From assembly GCF_036670015.1 (NCBI RefSeq), contig NZ_CP137636.1:3388501-3452500 (forward strand): a stretch of 64,000 bases of DNA, given 5' to 3'. This document shows positions 17,241 through 26,580 of this stretch, piece after piece; the first letter of the stretch is position 1, and each line of letters starts with the position of its first letter. This DNA is from Niallia sp. XMNu-256. Lineage in GTDB: Bacteria; Bacillota; Bacilli; Bacillales; Cytobacillaceae. A model generated the notes under the pieces. The model saw only the letters and a list, made by a program, of their open reading frames with translations, was not told where the DNA came from and did no database searches. Both the position numbers and the translations under genes were made by a program.

Positions 17241-18374
17241 TTAGATCAAAACGGCTATCAAACCTTGGAAAATTCCAATCATGCCTCCTATTAAAGCTCC
17301 TAAATAGGTAATCATTCTTAATTCACTACTAATAATGGATAGCAGCATTTGCTCGAGCCGTTCGATTGGGAATCGTTCAACATGTTCTCTAACTATATCT
17401 GCAAGTTTTAATTTCTCCATGATCGGTTCAACTTGATTGGATAGGAAAGCACACGCCTTTTCTACTCCTAGAGGAACGATTTTTAAAACTGGTTCTTGAA
17501 CCGTACTTGCTAATTGTTGTAAAGGCATATTCATAACCTTTTCAAGTCTGATCATTTTGTCTATAGACCTTTTCAATAGGTCGAGAATCGTTTGCTTCTC
17601 GAATTTCTCTTCTAGCTTTTCTGCTTGCCAATCGAGAATTTTATCCCATTCTGTTTTTAACACGCCTGTAACCAGCTCTTCGGTTCCTTTATTTTTCAAA
17701 AACTTAATGATTTCAGGTTGGATTTTTTCGGTTAAATTGACGTTTCCTAATAACATTTGCAGCATGTTTTTCAGCATACCACTTCTTTGATCAATAAAAT
17801 CATTCGTTAAACTTTCAATACGCTTTTTCCCTTCTTCACTGGAGAAGTAATCGATTCCTTTTTGCAGAATAAATGCACTTACAAAAGGCAATTTACTTTC
17901 AACCTTGGCATTTATTTCGGCGGGTACAAGATCTCGAATAGACTGGTCACGATATTCCCCCATCCATTGATCGTATTTCTCTTCAATTAATCCATGTATT
18001 TTGAGCTGTATTTTATCTTGTCCGTCTGTGATTCCCCAACTTTTTAATAAATCATTTATACTTTGTTGGGAGTTGAACAGCTTCAATAATTCATTTTGTA
18101 TATATGTACTTACTTCTAGTTGAAATTCACTACTCAAAAGTTTTTTTCTAAAACTGTCTGGCGTGAGTAAATAATTCACGACTAGCCTTCCTAATTGTAT
18201 CGCTAATTCCTGACGCCTTCTGGGGATAAGTCCTGGTGTAAATGGTAGTCGCCAACCTCGAATATAAATCGGATGATAAGGGTGAAATAACATTTTAATC
18301 GCTAACCAATTCGTTGCTCCACCAATAATAGCACCAACAGTCACCATAAATAAAATCGTTAAAAATGCTTCCAT
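17241..18374 (-). CDS. yheB: YheB, DUF445 family membrane protein
   Basis: 377 residues. The N-terminal membrane helix ([29 protein letters not shown]) and C-terminal hydrophobic segment ([23 protein letters not shown]) enclose a long helical middle region. The motif [13 protein letters not shown] and the following [14 protein letters not shown] are conserved in DUF445 proteins. The function is unknown. The order yheB-yheA-yhaX matches B. subtilis. Confidence 0.9.
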   Translation of the reverse strand: MEAFLTILFMVTVGAIIGGATNWLAIKMLFHPYHPIYIRGWRLPFTPGLIPRRRQELAIQLGRLVVNYLLTPDSFRKKLLSSEFQLEVSTYIQNELLKLFNSQQSINDLLKSWGITDGQDKIQLKIHGLIEEKYDQWMGEYRDQSIRDLVPAEINAKVESKLPFVSAFILQKGIDYFSSEEGKKRIESLTNDFIDQRSGMLKNMLQMLLGNVNLTEKIQPEIIKFLKNKGTEELVTGVLKTEWDKILDWQAEKLEEKFEKQTILDLLKRSIDKMIRLEKVMNMPLQQLASTVQEPVLKIVPLGVEKACAFLSNQVEPIMEKLKLADIVREHVERFPIERLEQMLLSIISSELRMITYLGALIGGMIGIFQGLIAVLI

Positions 18375-18534
18375 AATATGATAATCAACCTTCCGTTCAA
18401 TATTACATTCCTTACTATTATAAATATCTGCAGGAACACTGGCAAATATATTCTTAGGTTAATTAGATTTGTATGTCTTTGTCTATATATAGCTAAACTA
18501 AAGAAAGATATTGATGAAAGGGGGGAACTTATTG

Positions 18535-18705
18535 ATGAGGAAAGAAAAGAATGATTTAGAGTATGAAGGTAGGGATGAGGTCTTTTTGGACATTGATCGA
18601 ATCATCAATGAAGGCTTAGCAGGTGGAACTGTCCACTCCCGAGAAGAACATACGAATATTGAAGAGGCTCGAAATCTTGAGGAAGAGACTCCTCCAAATA
18701 AATAA
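18535..18705 (+). CDS. Small acidic protein, YhzC-like
   Basis: 56 residues from the ATG at 18535, with AAAGGGGGG as ribosome site. Upstream in-frame TTG codons (18511, 18532) are less well placed. The protein is strongly acidic and hydrophilic (EVFLDIDRIINEGLAGG, then HSREEHTNIEEARNLEEE) with no membrane segment. It is followed by a clear terminator and precedes the spore protein gene, so a sporulation role is possible. Resemblance to B. subtilis YhzC is from memory and unverified. Confidence 0.65.
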   Translation: MRKEKNDLEYEGRDEVFLDIDRIINEGLAGGTVHSREEHTNIEEARNLEEETPPNK

Positions 18706-18725
18706 ATAAATAGACGTAACACTCG

Positions 18726-18763
18726 GTGTCCGGCATCTCTACAGATGTCGGATACTTGTTTTT
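18726..18763 (+). terminator. Rho-independent terminator after the small acidic protein gene
   Basis: A 13-bp stem (GTGTCCGGCATCT at 18726-18738, AGATGTCGGATAC at 18742-18754, one mismatch) with a tiny loop and TTGTTTTT after it. Confidence 0.88.
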
Positions 18764-19025
18764 GCACATTGAACTTTACTGTTTTTAGGTAAAAGTTACC
18801 TTTATCATTTATCGAATAGGATTTGTGATTTTAACCATAATAATGATTACAAAGCAGCAACCAAGCAAAAAAACACAGCGCAACACCAACAGAAAACACA
18901 ACTATAAAAAAGTATCTCGCAAAACTTATGGACTATGCATGGTTGCATGGATGAAACTTCCAATTTGGTTCAATCCCAAAATAGTCCACCAAAATTCTAA
19001 AATAATGAAGGAGAGTGTTTTCAAC

Positions 19026-19226
19026 ATGCCTAACAACAATTCTTCAAACAATTTATTAGTACCTGGAGTAGAACAAGCTTTAGAGCAAATGAAGTATGAA
19101 ATTGCAAATGAGTTTGGTGTAAACCTAGGAGCAGAAACAACGTCTCGTGCTAACGGATCTGTTGGTGGAGAAATCACAAAACGCCTAGTTCAAATGGCTG
19201 AACAACAACTTGGCGGAACTCGATAA
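19026..19226 (+). CDS. Alpha/beta-type small acid-soluble spore protein (SspB-like)
   Basis: 66 residues. The start is the ATG at 19026, preceded by AAGGAGAGTG; the frame is open further upstream but without family similarity. The sequence shows the GPR protease site ([13 protein letters not shown]) and the second conserved block [17 protein letters not shown]. These proteins coat spore DNA in the forespore, protect it from UV, and are degraded at germination. Transcription is expected from a forespore sigma-G promoter, although I could not assign one with confidence. In B. subtilis sspB also lies in the yhe region. Confidence 0.95.
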   Translation: MPNNNSSNNLLVPGVEQALEQMKYEIANEFGVNLGAETTSRANGSVGGEITKRLVQMAEQQLGGTR

Positions 19227-19267
19227 GCAGTGTTATTTATATAAGACAACTTAATAATATGGCTTAA

Positions 19268-19297
19268 GCCCTCCAAATTTTTGGGGGGCTTTTATTT
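19268..19297 (+). terminator. Rho-independent terminator after the spore protein gene
   Basis: GCCCTCCAAA pairs with TTTGGGGGGC around a short T-rich loop and is followed by TTTTATTTATT. Confidence 0.88.
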
Positions 19298-19842
19298 ATT
19301 CAGATTTTCAGCACTGGAACAATGATCTTCTATTTAAAGACATCCCTTCGACGAATACCTATACATTGGTCTTATACTTCTAGCATCATCAAAAGGCAAT
19401 CCCTTTAATTGAAACCTCACTTCCTTTTCTAAGTCCCAAAATGAACAAGCATAAGTATGCAGTCCCTAGATAAACCAAAAATCTTACTTATTCACCTACT
19501 TTAAATCACCGTTTCTAAAAATATAGTCATAGACAAACTTAAATTATGTCTGTTCAAGAGTCAAAACTTTTGAACGTAAGTCGAACATTTTTTCTTATGA
19601 ATCGCGTTAGAGAGCCTCATTCAAAAACAAGAATGGAAACATCCTTCTAGATAAATACCAAGCGGGAAACTGGGATCGATTTATCTTTTTTATAACAATT
19701 CCCGGACTTTTAACATATAATTTGGATTATATGATTTACTTAATAAATGAAAGGTTATGTTTTTTATTTCTAATATTGCTGTTTAGCATGTCGCTAATTG
19801 TTAAATGCAATAACATTACATGATTAAAGGGGATTGGAAGAA
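19298..19842. other. 545-base gap with no gene recognised
   Basis: I see no convincing coding frame with a ribosome site, no tRNA and no repeat of families A or B here. The last 100 bases (around 19710-19800) are very A/T-rich and presumably hold the promoter of the acetyltransferase gene. Confidence 0.4.
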
Positions 19843-20409
19843 ATGTTTACCATTAATGTTGACCAGGAAATTCAATTACATTTGTTCCAATTACAAGATA
19901 GCGGACCTTTATTTCAATTAGTCCATAGAAATCGAGAGCACTTCCGCCAGTGGCTTCCCTGGATTGATAGTATTTTTTCACCAGCTCAGTTTCAAAGCAT
20001 TATTTCCGGTTGGCTTAGACAGTATTATGATAAAAACGGCTTTCAATTAGGAATTAGGTATCGTAATCATTTAATTGGAGCAATCGGATTACACTCGATT
20101 GATTGGTATAATAAACAAACAACCATTGGCTACTATTTAGCCCAGGGATTTGAAGGAAAGGGAATAATGACAAAATCGGTGCAAGCTTTACTCGATTATA
20201 TATTTCATTCTCTCAAGCTTCATCGAGTAGAAATTCGCTGTGGGGTTAATAATCACAAGAGCCGGGCAATTCCCATTCGCTTGGGGTTTAAAGAGGAAGG
20301 AGTCATTCGTGATGGTGAATTCCTGTACGATCATTATCATGATTTAGTCGTATACGGAATGTTGGCACATGAATGGCATAGCAAAAGTAAAAAGCACCAT
20401 CTCATATAA
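19843..20409 (+). CDS. GNAT family N-acetyltransferase (RimJ/RimL-like, YdaF type)
   Basis: 188 residues from the ATG at 19843, with AAAGGGG 10 bases upstream. The start pattern (FTINVDQEIQLHLFQ, then LVHRNREHFRQWLPWID) is typical of ribosomal-protein-serine acetyltransferase homologues such as B. subtilis YdaF. The acetyl-CoA site corresponds to GYYLAQGFEGKGIMTKSV near residue 95. The C-terminal half contains HRVEIRCGVNNHKSRAIPIRLGF. The gene stands alone; its stop codon lies in the loop of its own terminator. The substrate is unknown. Confidence 0.88.
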   Translation: MFTINVDQEIQLHLFQLQDSGPLFQLVHRNREHFRQWLPWIDSIFSPAQFQSIISGWLRQYYDKNGFQLGIRYRNHLIGAIGLHSIDWYNKQTTIGYYLAQGFEGKGIMTKSVQALLDYIFHSLKLHRVEIRCGVNNHKSRAIPIRLGFKEEGVIRDGEFLYDHYHDLVVYGMLAHEWHSKSKKHHLI

Positions 20410-20422
20410 GGTGCTTTTTTTT
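20389..20422 (+). terminator. Rho-independent terminator overlapping the acetyltransferase stop
   Basis: AAAAAGCACC (20389-20398) pairs with GGTGCTTTTT (20410-20419), and a T-run follows. The left arm is inside the coding sequence. Confidence 0.85.
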
Positions 20423-20472
20423 GCTTTTATGTAAAAATGATTATTGAAATTGCCTATGGAGGCGTTTTCAAC

Positions 20473-21546
20473 TCAATTTTGTTTCCAAGCCGTGTCGTTT
20501 ACTAAGGGCAGCTTAATGATAAAAGTTGTGCCATCATTTGGTTTGGACTCGATTGATATGCTGCCATTATGCTCTGAAATGATTTTTTGACAGACCATTA
20601 AGCCAAGGCCGTTTCCTTTCTTCTTTGTAGAAAAGAATGGTTTACCGAGTTGATCTAAATATTCTTCAGGAATGCCACAGCCTTCATCGGTAATTGCAAT
20701 TTGCACTTCATCCTCTTGTTTAGATAATGAAATCGTAATGATTCCTGGTTTTTCCATAGCCTCAATCCCGTTTTTAACCATATTAATTAAAACTTGTTTT
20801 ATTTTATTTCGATTACAAAATAACAAGTATGATTGACCGTCTGAAATAAAATGACACTGGATACTTTTTTGTAGTGCTTCTGCTTCCATTAAAAAAACGA
20901 CTTCTTTAGTAATAACAGTCAAATCATGTAAATCCTCTTCATGGTGTTGTGGTTTTGCCAAGACCAATAATTCACTTGAAATATTCTCTAGCCTTTTAAT
21001 TTCGCCTTCTATAACTTCCAAGTATTTCCTATTTACGATCGTCTCCGTCTTCATTAATTGAATGAAACCTTTAATGCTTGTTAAAGGATTTTTTATTTCA
21101 TGAGCAACACCTGCAGCTAACTGACCAGCCACCTTTAATTTTTCGTTATCAAGTAAATTTGAATCAATGATTTTATTATTACTTCCATTCTTTATTATAA
21201 CGATTGTTTCTTTTATTTCTTGAGAATCTCTAACATGATTAAATATAGCTTCACAGTATAATAAATCCCCTGCTTTATCTCGTAGACGCAACAATGCAGA
21301 AAATCCCTCTTCTCTTCCTAAAGGCCAATATCCGCTTATTTTACAATAGTCTTCTCCATACAAAATCTGTCTTAAATGGGTTCCGATTAACTCTTCTGGC
21401 TCAAAATCGATGATGTCTTTCGAATTTCGGGATGAAAATGTAATAAAACCATCTATTGAAAGTTTTAAAATTAAGCATTTTTCTGTTCGTTCATCCCACT
21501 CACCAAAAAGATTCATTTGGTCCTTGTTTATAATTCCCAACATCAT
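20473..21546 (-). CDS. Soluble PAS-domain sensor histidine kinase, sporulation-kinase type
   Basis: 357 residues, no membrane segment. A PAS domain (about 22-120) is followed by a HisKA domain with the phospho-accepting H149 in VAHEIKNPLTSIKGF, then the ATPase domain with N box (NMVKNGIEAM), G1 (DEGCGIPEE), and G2 (GNGLGLMVCQK). No response regulator lies nearby, as for the KinA/KinE-type kinases that feed the Spo0F-Spo0B-Spo0A phosphorelay. The ribosome site AGGAGGG touches the first ATG; the second ATG or the TTG at 21540 has better spacing. The role in sporulation is inference. Confidence 0.88.
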   Translation of the reverse strand: MMLGIINKDQMNLFGEWDERTEKCLILKLSIDGFITFSSRNSKDIIDFEPEELIGTHLRQILYGEDYCKISGYWPLGREEGFSALLRLRDKAGDLLYCEAIFNHVRDSQEIKETIVIIKNGSNNKIIDSNLLDNEKLKVAGQLAAGVAHEIKNPLTSIKGFIQLMKTETIVNRKYLEVIEGEIKRLENISSELLVLAKPQHHEEDLHDLTVITKEVVFLMEAEALQKSIQCHFISDGQSYLLFCNRNKIKQVLINMVKNGIEAMEKPGIITISLSKQEDEVQIAITDEGCGIPEEYLDQLGKPFFSTKKKGNGLGLMVCQKIISEHNGSISIESKPNDGTTFIIKLPLVNDTAWKQN

Positions 21547-21744
21547 CCCTCCTATCGGTGACCTTTATTTTAATTTTACAGAATATTCTAAAATAATACA
21601 ATTAATTTTTACTATTTAGATGATTTAAACATTATAATTATAGTAAACTTTAAAAGAGAACTGTGAATATTTAATAAAATAAATACATAGGATTTCATAT
21701 TTCTTCATATGAATGACTATAATCTTAACGTATAACCATAACGT

Positions 21745-21774
21745 TTGACTGTATAGTTTGTTCTACTTTATAAT
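21745..21774 (+). promoter_or_regulatory. Sigma-A-like promoter of the MerR gene
   Basis: TTGACT (21745-21750) and TATAAT (21769-21774) are separated by 18 bases. A start near 21781 would leave a leader of only about 15 bases before the ATG at 21796. Confidence 0.6.
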
Positions 21775-21795
21775 TTATAAAAAAGCACACAAGAA

Positions 21796-22221
21796 ATGGA
21801 GTGGTTTGATGGGGTATTTTACCGTATTGGGGAATTAGCCAAAGCCGCCAATGTTTCCAAGCGAACAATTGATTATTATACTAGCTTAGGTCTATTACAA
21901 GCACAACGGTCAGAAAGTAATTACCGAATTTACGACGAAGAAGCATTAGTCCTTCTAAAACAAATCGAAGAATATAAAAAAATGCATCTACCCTTACATG
22001 AAATAAAAAGAAAACTGCAATTGAAGGAAAATAATCAATCCTTGGAGAAAAATGAAGTAGAGAAACAAATGGAAACGGTAACGATCCAAATTAAGCAGTT
22101 AAAAAACGATCTATCCGATCTATTACCGATTATCCATCAATACAAAAAAGACCCGATGTCAAAGGAACTAAATGAAGAAGGCGCTGCGCTTATACAATCG
22201 CTTTTGAGAATAACAAGTTGA
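21796..22221 (+). CDS. MerR family transcriptional regulator
   Basis: 141 residues. The winged-helix DNA-binding domain is at residues about 10-78 (YRIGELAKAANVSKRTIDYYTSLGLL), followed by a dimerisation coiled coil (about 80-125). No cysteine metal-binding motif is present, so it is not a CueR/ZntR-type sensor. The ATG at 21796 has no clear ribosome site; a GGAGTGG lies just inside the gene and would suit an ATG at 21809, but that frame stops quickly. An upstream base loss, or a leader-poor start, is possible. The stop codon lies in the first arm of a family A repeat. It is upstream of an MpfA/YhdP-like gene, echoing yhdP-yhdQ in B. subtilis. Confidence 0.85.
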   Translation: MEWFDGVFYRIGELAKAANVSKRTIDYYTSLGLLQAQRSESNYRIYDEEALVLLKQIEEYKKMHLPLHEIKRKLQLKENNQSLEKNEVEKQMETVTIQIKQLKNDLSDLLPIIHQYKKDPMSKELNEEGAALIQSLLRITS

Positions 22222-22450
22222 CTTCATTCAGCGGAAGTACCTAACTTCTGTAAGCAAATAATTCAACGGAGTATACACCCCTGCTGAATGAAGTCAAGCC
22301 ACCGGCGGATGCCTCGGATTTTATTATTGGCATTTTAACAAACAGGCACGTCGACGGACAGGACGTCCTAGTTAGGCTAGACATAAGGATGTAGCGGTCT
22401 GAGGCGTGAAAAAATCCATGTGCAAACTTGTCGGTGTGAATTTGATTAAT
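22218..22450 (-). repeat. Family A dispersed repeat, copy 2 (with terminal hairpin)
   Basis: Fills most of the gap between the MerR and hemolysin-family genes. It starts with a long hairpin: TTGACTTCATTCAGC at 22218-22232 pairs with its reverse complement at 22283-22297. It continues with CACCGGCGGATGCCTCGGAT, GGACAGGACGTCCTAGTTAG and GAGGCGTGAAAAAATCC, in inverted orientation relative to copy 1. The left arm contains the TGA stop of the MerR gene. Confidence 0.8.
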
Positions 22451-22507
22451 TATTTTTATATTATCAGGAGGTGACTCCTTTCCTGTTATCAGGATAAGGA
22501 AATCTAT

Positions 22508-23893
22508 TTGGACATATTAAACTTGGTTATTATAGCCATTTTAATTGCTTTAACGGCATTCTTCGTAACTTCTGAATTTGCTATTGTTAAGGTAAGAACG
22601 TCAAGAATTGATCAATTAATCGAAGAAGGAAATAAAAAGGCGGTCGCAGCCAAAAAAGTAATTTCAAATTTAGATGAATACCTATCTGCTTGTCAATTAG
22701 GGATTACGGTTACGGCTCTAGGAATAGGTGCGCTTGGAGAACCAACATTCGAACACATCCTGCTTCCAATTTTACAATTCTTTCATCTTCCTAGTTCATT
22801 AACAACTATCTTATCTGTTGCGATTGCCTTTGCGATCATGACCTTTTTACATGTGGTTGTCGGGGAAATGGCCCCTAAAACAGTAGCAATTCAAAAAGCA
22901 GAGATGATGACTTTATTATTATCACGTCCATTAATTGCTTTTTATAAGATGATGTATCCGTTTATTTGGTTATTAAATGGTTCAGCTCGAATGATTACTG
23001 GCTTTTTTGGGCTGGAACGTATTTCGGAACATGAAGTAGCACATTCAGAAGAAGAACTTAGAATGATCTTGTCGGACAGCTATAAAAGTGGCGAAATCAA
23101 CCAATCTGAGTTTAAGTATGTTAACAAAATTTTCGAATTTGATGATCGAATTGCAAAAGAAATTATGGTTCCAAGAACAGAGATCGTTTCCTTTTCAAAG
23201 GACCAGACATTAGAAGAGTTTCTTTCGATCGTCCATGTTGAAAAGTTTACTCGATATCCAGTCATTGACGGAGACAAAGACCATATTATTGGATTAATTA
23301 ATTTAAAAGAAGTATTAACCGATATTTTAAATGTTCAAGACCTAAAGTCAAAAACCCTTCAACCTTATATACGGCCTATTATTAGGGTGATTGAGAGTGC
23401 TCCTATCCATGATTTACTTGTTAAGATGCAAAAAGAACGCATCCATATGGCAATTCTAATGGATGAATATGGTGGTACTTCAGGTCTTGTTACTGTCGAA
23501 GATATCATTGAAGAAATTGTGGGCGAAATTCGTGATGAATTTGATACAGATGAAATACCGGAAATTCGAAAACTTAAAGATGAGCACTTTATAATCGATT
23601 CAAAAGTACTTATCAGTGAGGTAAATGACCTACTTGGCTTAGATATTAATGATGAAGATATTGATACAATCGGCGGTTGGATTTTAACAGAGAACTATGA
23701 AGCCAAACAAGGAGATATGATCCAGCTTGGTGACTATTCCTTTAAAATTATTGATATGGAAGAGCATCATATCAAATATGTCGAAGTGACAAGAACGCAA
23801 GCACAAGAGGAAAAAGATCATCTATCCATTACGATAAATGGTGATAACAATCTCTCCTCTCATGTTCCATTAGCTCAATCAAAAGCATTTTAA
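22508..23893 (+). CDS. CNNM/CorC-type hemolysin-family membrane protein (MpfA/YhdP-like)
   Basis: 461 residues from a TTG at 22508 with an AAGGAA ribosome site. The N-terminal DUF21 domain (residues about 1-190, three to four membrane helices) is followed by a CBS pair (about 205-330, with REVPRTEI-like IMVPRTEIVSF and MAILMDEYGGTSGLVTVEDIIEEIVGEI) and a CorC/HlyC C-terminal domain (about 345-425). The B. subtilis relative MpfA exports Mg2+, and relatives are annotated as hemolysin C by tradition only. Mg2+ or Co2+ efflux is the best guess. A strong terminator follows. Confidence 0.92.
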   Translation: MDILNLVIIAILIALTAFFVTSEFAIVKVRTSRIDQLIEEGNKKAVAAKKVISNLDEYLSACQLGITVTALGIGALGEPTFEHILLPILQFFHLPSSLTTILSVAIAFAIMTFLHVVVGEMAPKTVAIQKAEMMTLLLSRPLIAFYKMMYPFIWLLNGSARMITGFFGLERISEHEVAHSEEELRMILSDSYKSGEINQSEFKYVNKIFEFDDRIAKEIMVPRTEIVSFSKDQTLEEFLSIVHVEKFTRYPVIDGDKDHIIGLINLKEVLTDILNVQDLKSKTLQPYIRPIIRVIESAPIHDLLVKMQKERIHMAILMDEYGGTSGLVTVEDIIEEIVGEIRDEFDTDEIPEIRKLKDEHFIIDSKVLISEVNDLLGLDINDEDIDTIGGWILTENYEAKQGDMIQLGDYSFKIIDMEEHHIKYVEVTRTQAQEEKDHLSITINGDNNLSSHVPLAQSKAF

Positions 23894-23953
23894 TAGATGA
23901 AACAACTTGCTGTTGCTAGTATCATGCAAATTCTAATTCTATATGAAAATAGT

Positions 23954-23997
23954 AAAACCTCCTTTAACCAATATGGTTAAAGGAGGTTTTTTGTTTT
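23954..23997 (+). terminator. Rho-independent terminator after the CorC-type gene
   Basis: A perfect stem of 15 bp (AACCTCCTTTAACCA at 23956-23970 and its complement ending at 23988) with a 3-base loop and a T-run after it. Confidence 0.92.
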
Positions 23998-24073
23998 TCC
24001 TAAGCATGACTCAAAATACACAAAATCAGCATCCGTCAACAATCATCGTCACTTTCTCTACGATTTGCCAAAT

Positions 24074-24129
24074 TTGTAAAAATATATTCGCAAAGTGTTC
24101 ATAAAGTCGCATGACCTTTTTGCTATAGT
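24074..24129 (+). promoter_or_regulatory. Rex-like operator and putative promoter of cydABDC
   Basis: TTGTAAA-N6-TTCGCAA at 24074-24093 matches the Rex operator TTGTGAA-N6-TTCACAA in 6 of 7 bases per arm. A TATAGT at 24124-24129 could be the -10 box; its -35 partner is weak. In B. subtilis Rex represses cyd genes when the NADH/NAD+ ratio is low, so the same control is likely here. Confidence 0.6.
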
Positions 24130-24176
24130 AAAGATAGAAAAAATTAAAATTAAAGATTGTAAGGAGGTAAAAAGAA

Positions 24177-25580
24177 ATGGAAAGTCTTATGTTAGCAAGG
24201 ATACAGTTTGCATCAACAACTATTTTTCACTTCATTTTCGTACCATTATCCATTGGTTTAGCATTCATTATTGCAATTATGCAAACATTGTATCTCGTCA
24301 AGAAAAAAGAGGTTTACAAAGAAATGACACAATTTTGGGGGAAATTCTTCCTCATCAACTTTGCTGTCGGAGTTGTAACTGGAATCATCCAAGAGTTTCA
24401 ATTTGGGATGAACTGGTCCAGCTACTCTAGATTCATGGGGGATGTATTTGGGGCTCCACTCGCCATCGAAGCACTCTTAGCTTTCTTTATTGAATCTACC
24501 TTCATTGGACTATGGATTTTCGGCTGGGACAAATTATCTAAAAAGTTACACTTAGCCTGTATATGGCTTGTAGCAATCTCTACAATGCTCTCGGCTTTTT
24601 GGATCTTAACAGCAAACTCGTTTATGCAAAATCCAGTTGGCTATGTGATTCAAAACGGACGTGCTGAAACAAATGATTTCTTAGCAATTATAACAAATCC
24701 TAAATTATTAGTCGCTTTCCCACACGTTATTTTTGGAGCATTAGGTACTGGGGCGTTTTTTGTTGTCGGAATTAGTGCATGGTATTATTTGAAAAAACGG
24801 AATCTTGATTTCTTCAAACGTTCCATGACCATTGGATTAATTGTTGGTATGGTTTCAAGTCTAGGAATCGCCTTTTCTGGACACTCTCAATCAACCTATC
24901 TAATGAGCGCACAGCCAATGAAAATGGCTGCAGCTGAGGGTTTATATGAGGATAGTGGCGATCCGGCTGCTTGGACAGTATTTGCCAATATTGATACCGA
25001 AAACAAAGAATCATCAATGAAATTAGAAATCCCTTATGCACTGAGCTATTTAGCCTATGGTCAGTTTAAAGGAAAAGTTGAAGGAATGAATTCACTTCAA
25101 TCCCAATATGAGGAATTATATGGAGAAGGGGATTATATTCCACCAGTAAAAACAACTTTCTGGAGCTTTAGAATTATGGCAGGAATTGGCGGACTCCTCA
25201 TCTTATTAAGTATCATCGGACTTTATTGGAACAGCCGAGGTACACTTGTTCATAAAAGCACATATTTAAAAATCATGTTTGGAACCTTATTTTTACCATT
25301 TATCGCTAATACTTTTGGATGGATTATGTCAGAAATTGGCCGTCAACCATGGATTGTTAATGGATTAATGAAAACAGCAAATGGGGTTTCACCAACAGTC
25401 TCAGCGGGTTCTGTTCTCTTTTCACTTGTTGCTTTTTCATTAATTTATACCCTCTTAGCAGCTGCGATGGTTAAATTATTTGTGAAAGTAGTACAAGATG
25501 GACCTTATGAAAAACAAAAAGTGGACCATGGCACGACTGATCCATTTAGTACGGGAGGGTTTGAACATGCAACTGAGTGA
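24177..25580 (+). CDS. cydA: Cytochrome bd ubiquinol oxidase subunit I
   Basis: 467 residues with about nine membrane helices. The start ATG follows AAGGAGGTAAAAAGAA. H18 (in FHFIFVPLSIG) corresponds to the haem b595 ligand and the conserved GRQPW motif occurs near residue 387 (EIGRQPWIV). The quinol-binding Q loop is short, as in other Bacillus enzymes. It forms the haem-bearing core of the high-affinity terminal oxidase that reduces O2 to water at low oxygen. The stop overlaps cydB by 14 bases. Confidence 0.97.
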   Translation: MESLMLARIQFASTTIFHFIFVPLSIGLAFIIAIMQTLYLVKKKEVYKEMTQFWGKFFLINFAVGVVTGIIQEFQFGMNWSSYSRFMGDVFGAPLAIEALLAFFIESTFIGLWIFGWDKLSKKLHLACIWLVAISTMLSAFWILTANSFMQNPVGYVIQNGRAETNDFLAIITNPKLLVAFPHVIFGALGTGAFFVVGISAWYYLKKRNLDFFKRSMTIGLIVGMVSSLGIAFSGHSQSTYLMSAQPMKMAAAEGLYEDSGDPAAWTVFANIDTENKESSMKLEIPYALSYLAYGQFKGKVEGMNSLQSQYEELYGEGDYIPPVKTTFWSFRIMAGIGGLLILLSIIGLYWNSRGTLVHKSTYLKIMFGTLFLPFIANTFGWIMSEIGRQPWIVNGLMKTANGVSPTVSAGSVLFSLVAFSLIYTLLAAAMVKLFVKVVQDGPYEKQKVDHGTTDPFSTGGFEHATE

Positions 25581-26580
25581 GTTATGGTTTATTCTTGTCG
25601 CTGTCCTATTCATTGGATTTATGTTTTTAGAAGGATTTGATTTTGGGGTAGGAATGAGTACAAAGTTTCTCGCTCAAAATGAACTTGAAAAACGAATACT
25701 AATCAATTCGATCGGACCTTTCTGGGATGCGAATGAAGTATGGCTAATTACTGCTGGGGGAGCCATGTTCGCTGCTTTCCCACATTGGTACGCTACTCTT
25801 TTCAGTGGTTATTACTTGCCTTTTGTTGTTTTATTACTAGCCCTTATCGCGCGTGGGGTCGCCTTTGAATTTAGAGGAAAGTTAGAATCTTTAAAATGGA
25901 AAAAAACTTGGGACTTATCGATCCTTTATGGCAGCCTATTACCACCATTTTTAGTAGGGGTTCTTTGCTCTAGCTTAATTAAGGGTGTACCTATTGATGC
26001 CGAAATGAATATGACGGCTGGATTTTTTGATATCGTTAACCTTTACACCGTTGTTGGCGGAATTGCCGTTGTGTTATTAAGCTATATGCATGGCTTAATG
26101 TTTATCCAGTTGAAAACTGATGGAGACATTCGAAAACGTGCGAATGACCAAGCGAAAAAAATCTACTTGCCGCTGGGAGCAGTCATTATTTTATTTGTCG
26201 TGTTAACTGGCGTTTATACAAATGCCCTTGCTGAAAGAGGAAATATCTTAATTCCACTTTATGGAGTTGCTGTTATTCTATACTTAGCCCTATTCACATT
26301 ACTAAAGAATAAAAAAGAAGGGTATAGTTTTACAGCTACTGGTTTAATTATTATTCTTGTCACAGCATCGTTCTTTATTGCATTGTTCCCGAATGTCATG
26401 ATTAGTTCAACAGACATTGCCAATAATATAACGGTTTATAATGCAGCTTCTGGTGAGTATTCACTTAAAATCATGACGATTGTCGCTTTAACAATGGTTC
26501 CCATTGTTCTTGCTTATACTATTTGGAGTTACTATGTATTCAGAAAACGCGTAACTCCTAAGGAGCATTTAGAATATTAA
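25567..26580 (+). CDS. cydB: Cytochrome bd ubiquinol oxidase subunit II
   Basis: 337 residues from the ATG at 25567, with GGGAGGG as ribosome site inside cydA. The protein opens with LWFILVAVLFIGFMFLEGFDFGVG, the CydB signature, followed by NSIGPFWDANEVWLITAGGAMFAAFP. About eight membrane helices are visible. It pairs with CydA. The stop TAA overlaps the cydD ATG (TAATG), giving tight coupling with the exporter genes. Confidence 0.96.
   Translation: MQLSELWFILVAVLFIGFMFLEGFDFGVGMSTKFLAQNELEKRILINSIGPFWDANEVWLITAGGAMFAAFPHWYATLFSGYYLPFVVLLLALIARGVAFEFRGKLESLKWKKTWDLSILYGSLLPPFLVGVLCSSLIKGVPIDAEMNMTAGFFDIVNLYTVVGGIAVVLLSYMHGLMFIQLKTDGDIRKRANDQAKKIYLPLGAVIILFVVLTGVYTNALAERGNILIPLYGVAVILYLALFTLLKNKKEGYSFTATGLIIILVTASFFIALFPNVMISSTDIANNITVYNAASGEYSLKIMTIVALTMVPIVLAYTIWSYYVFRKRVTPKEHLEY

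Noticed and set aside
18498-18767. Open frame of 89 codons on the minus strand opposite the small acidic protein gene
   Set aside because: No ribosome site, crosses a clear plus-strand terminator, and its composition mirrors the opposite frame.
18825-19025. N-terminal extension of the spore protein (frame open from 18825)
   Set aside because: The ATG at 19026 has the ribosome site and gives the exact length and start of alpha/beta-type spore proteins.
24095-24430. 111-codon plus-strand frame overlapping the start of cydA
   Set aside because: cydA has a strong ribosome site and family motifs in the other frame; this frame has neither.
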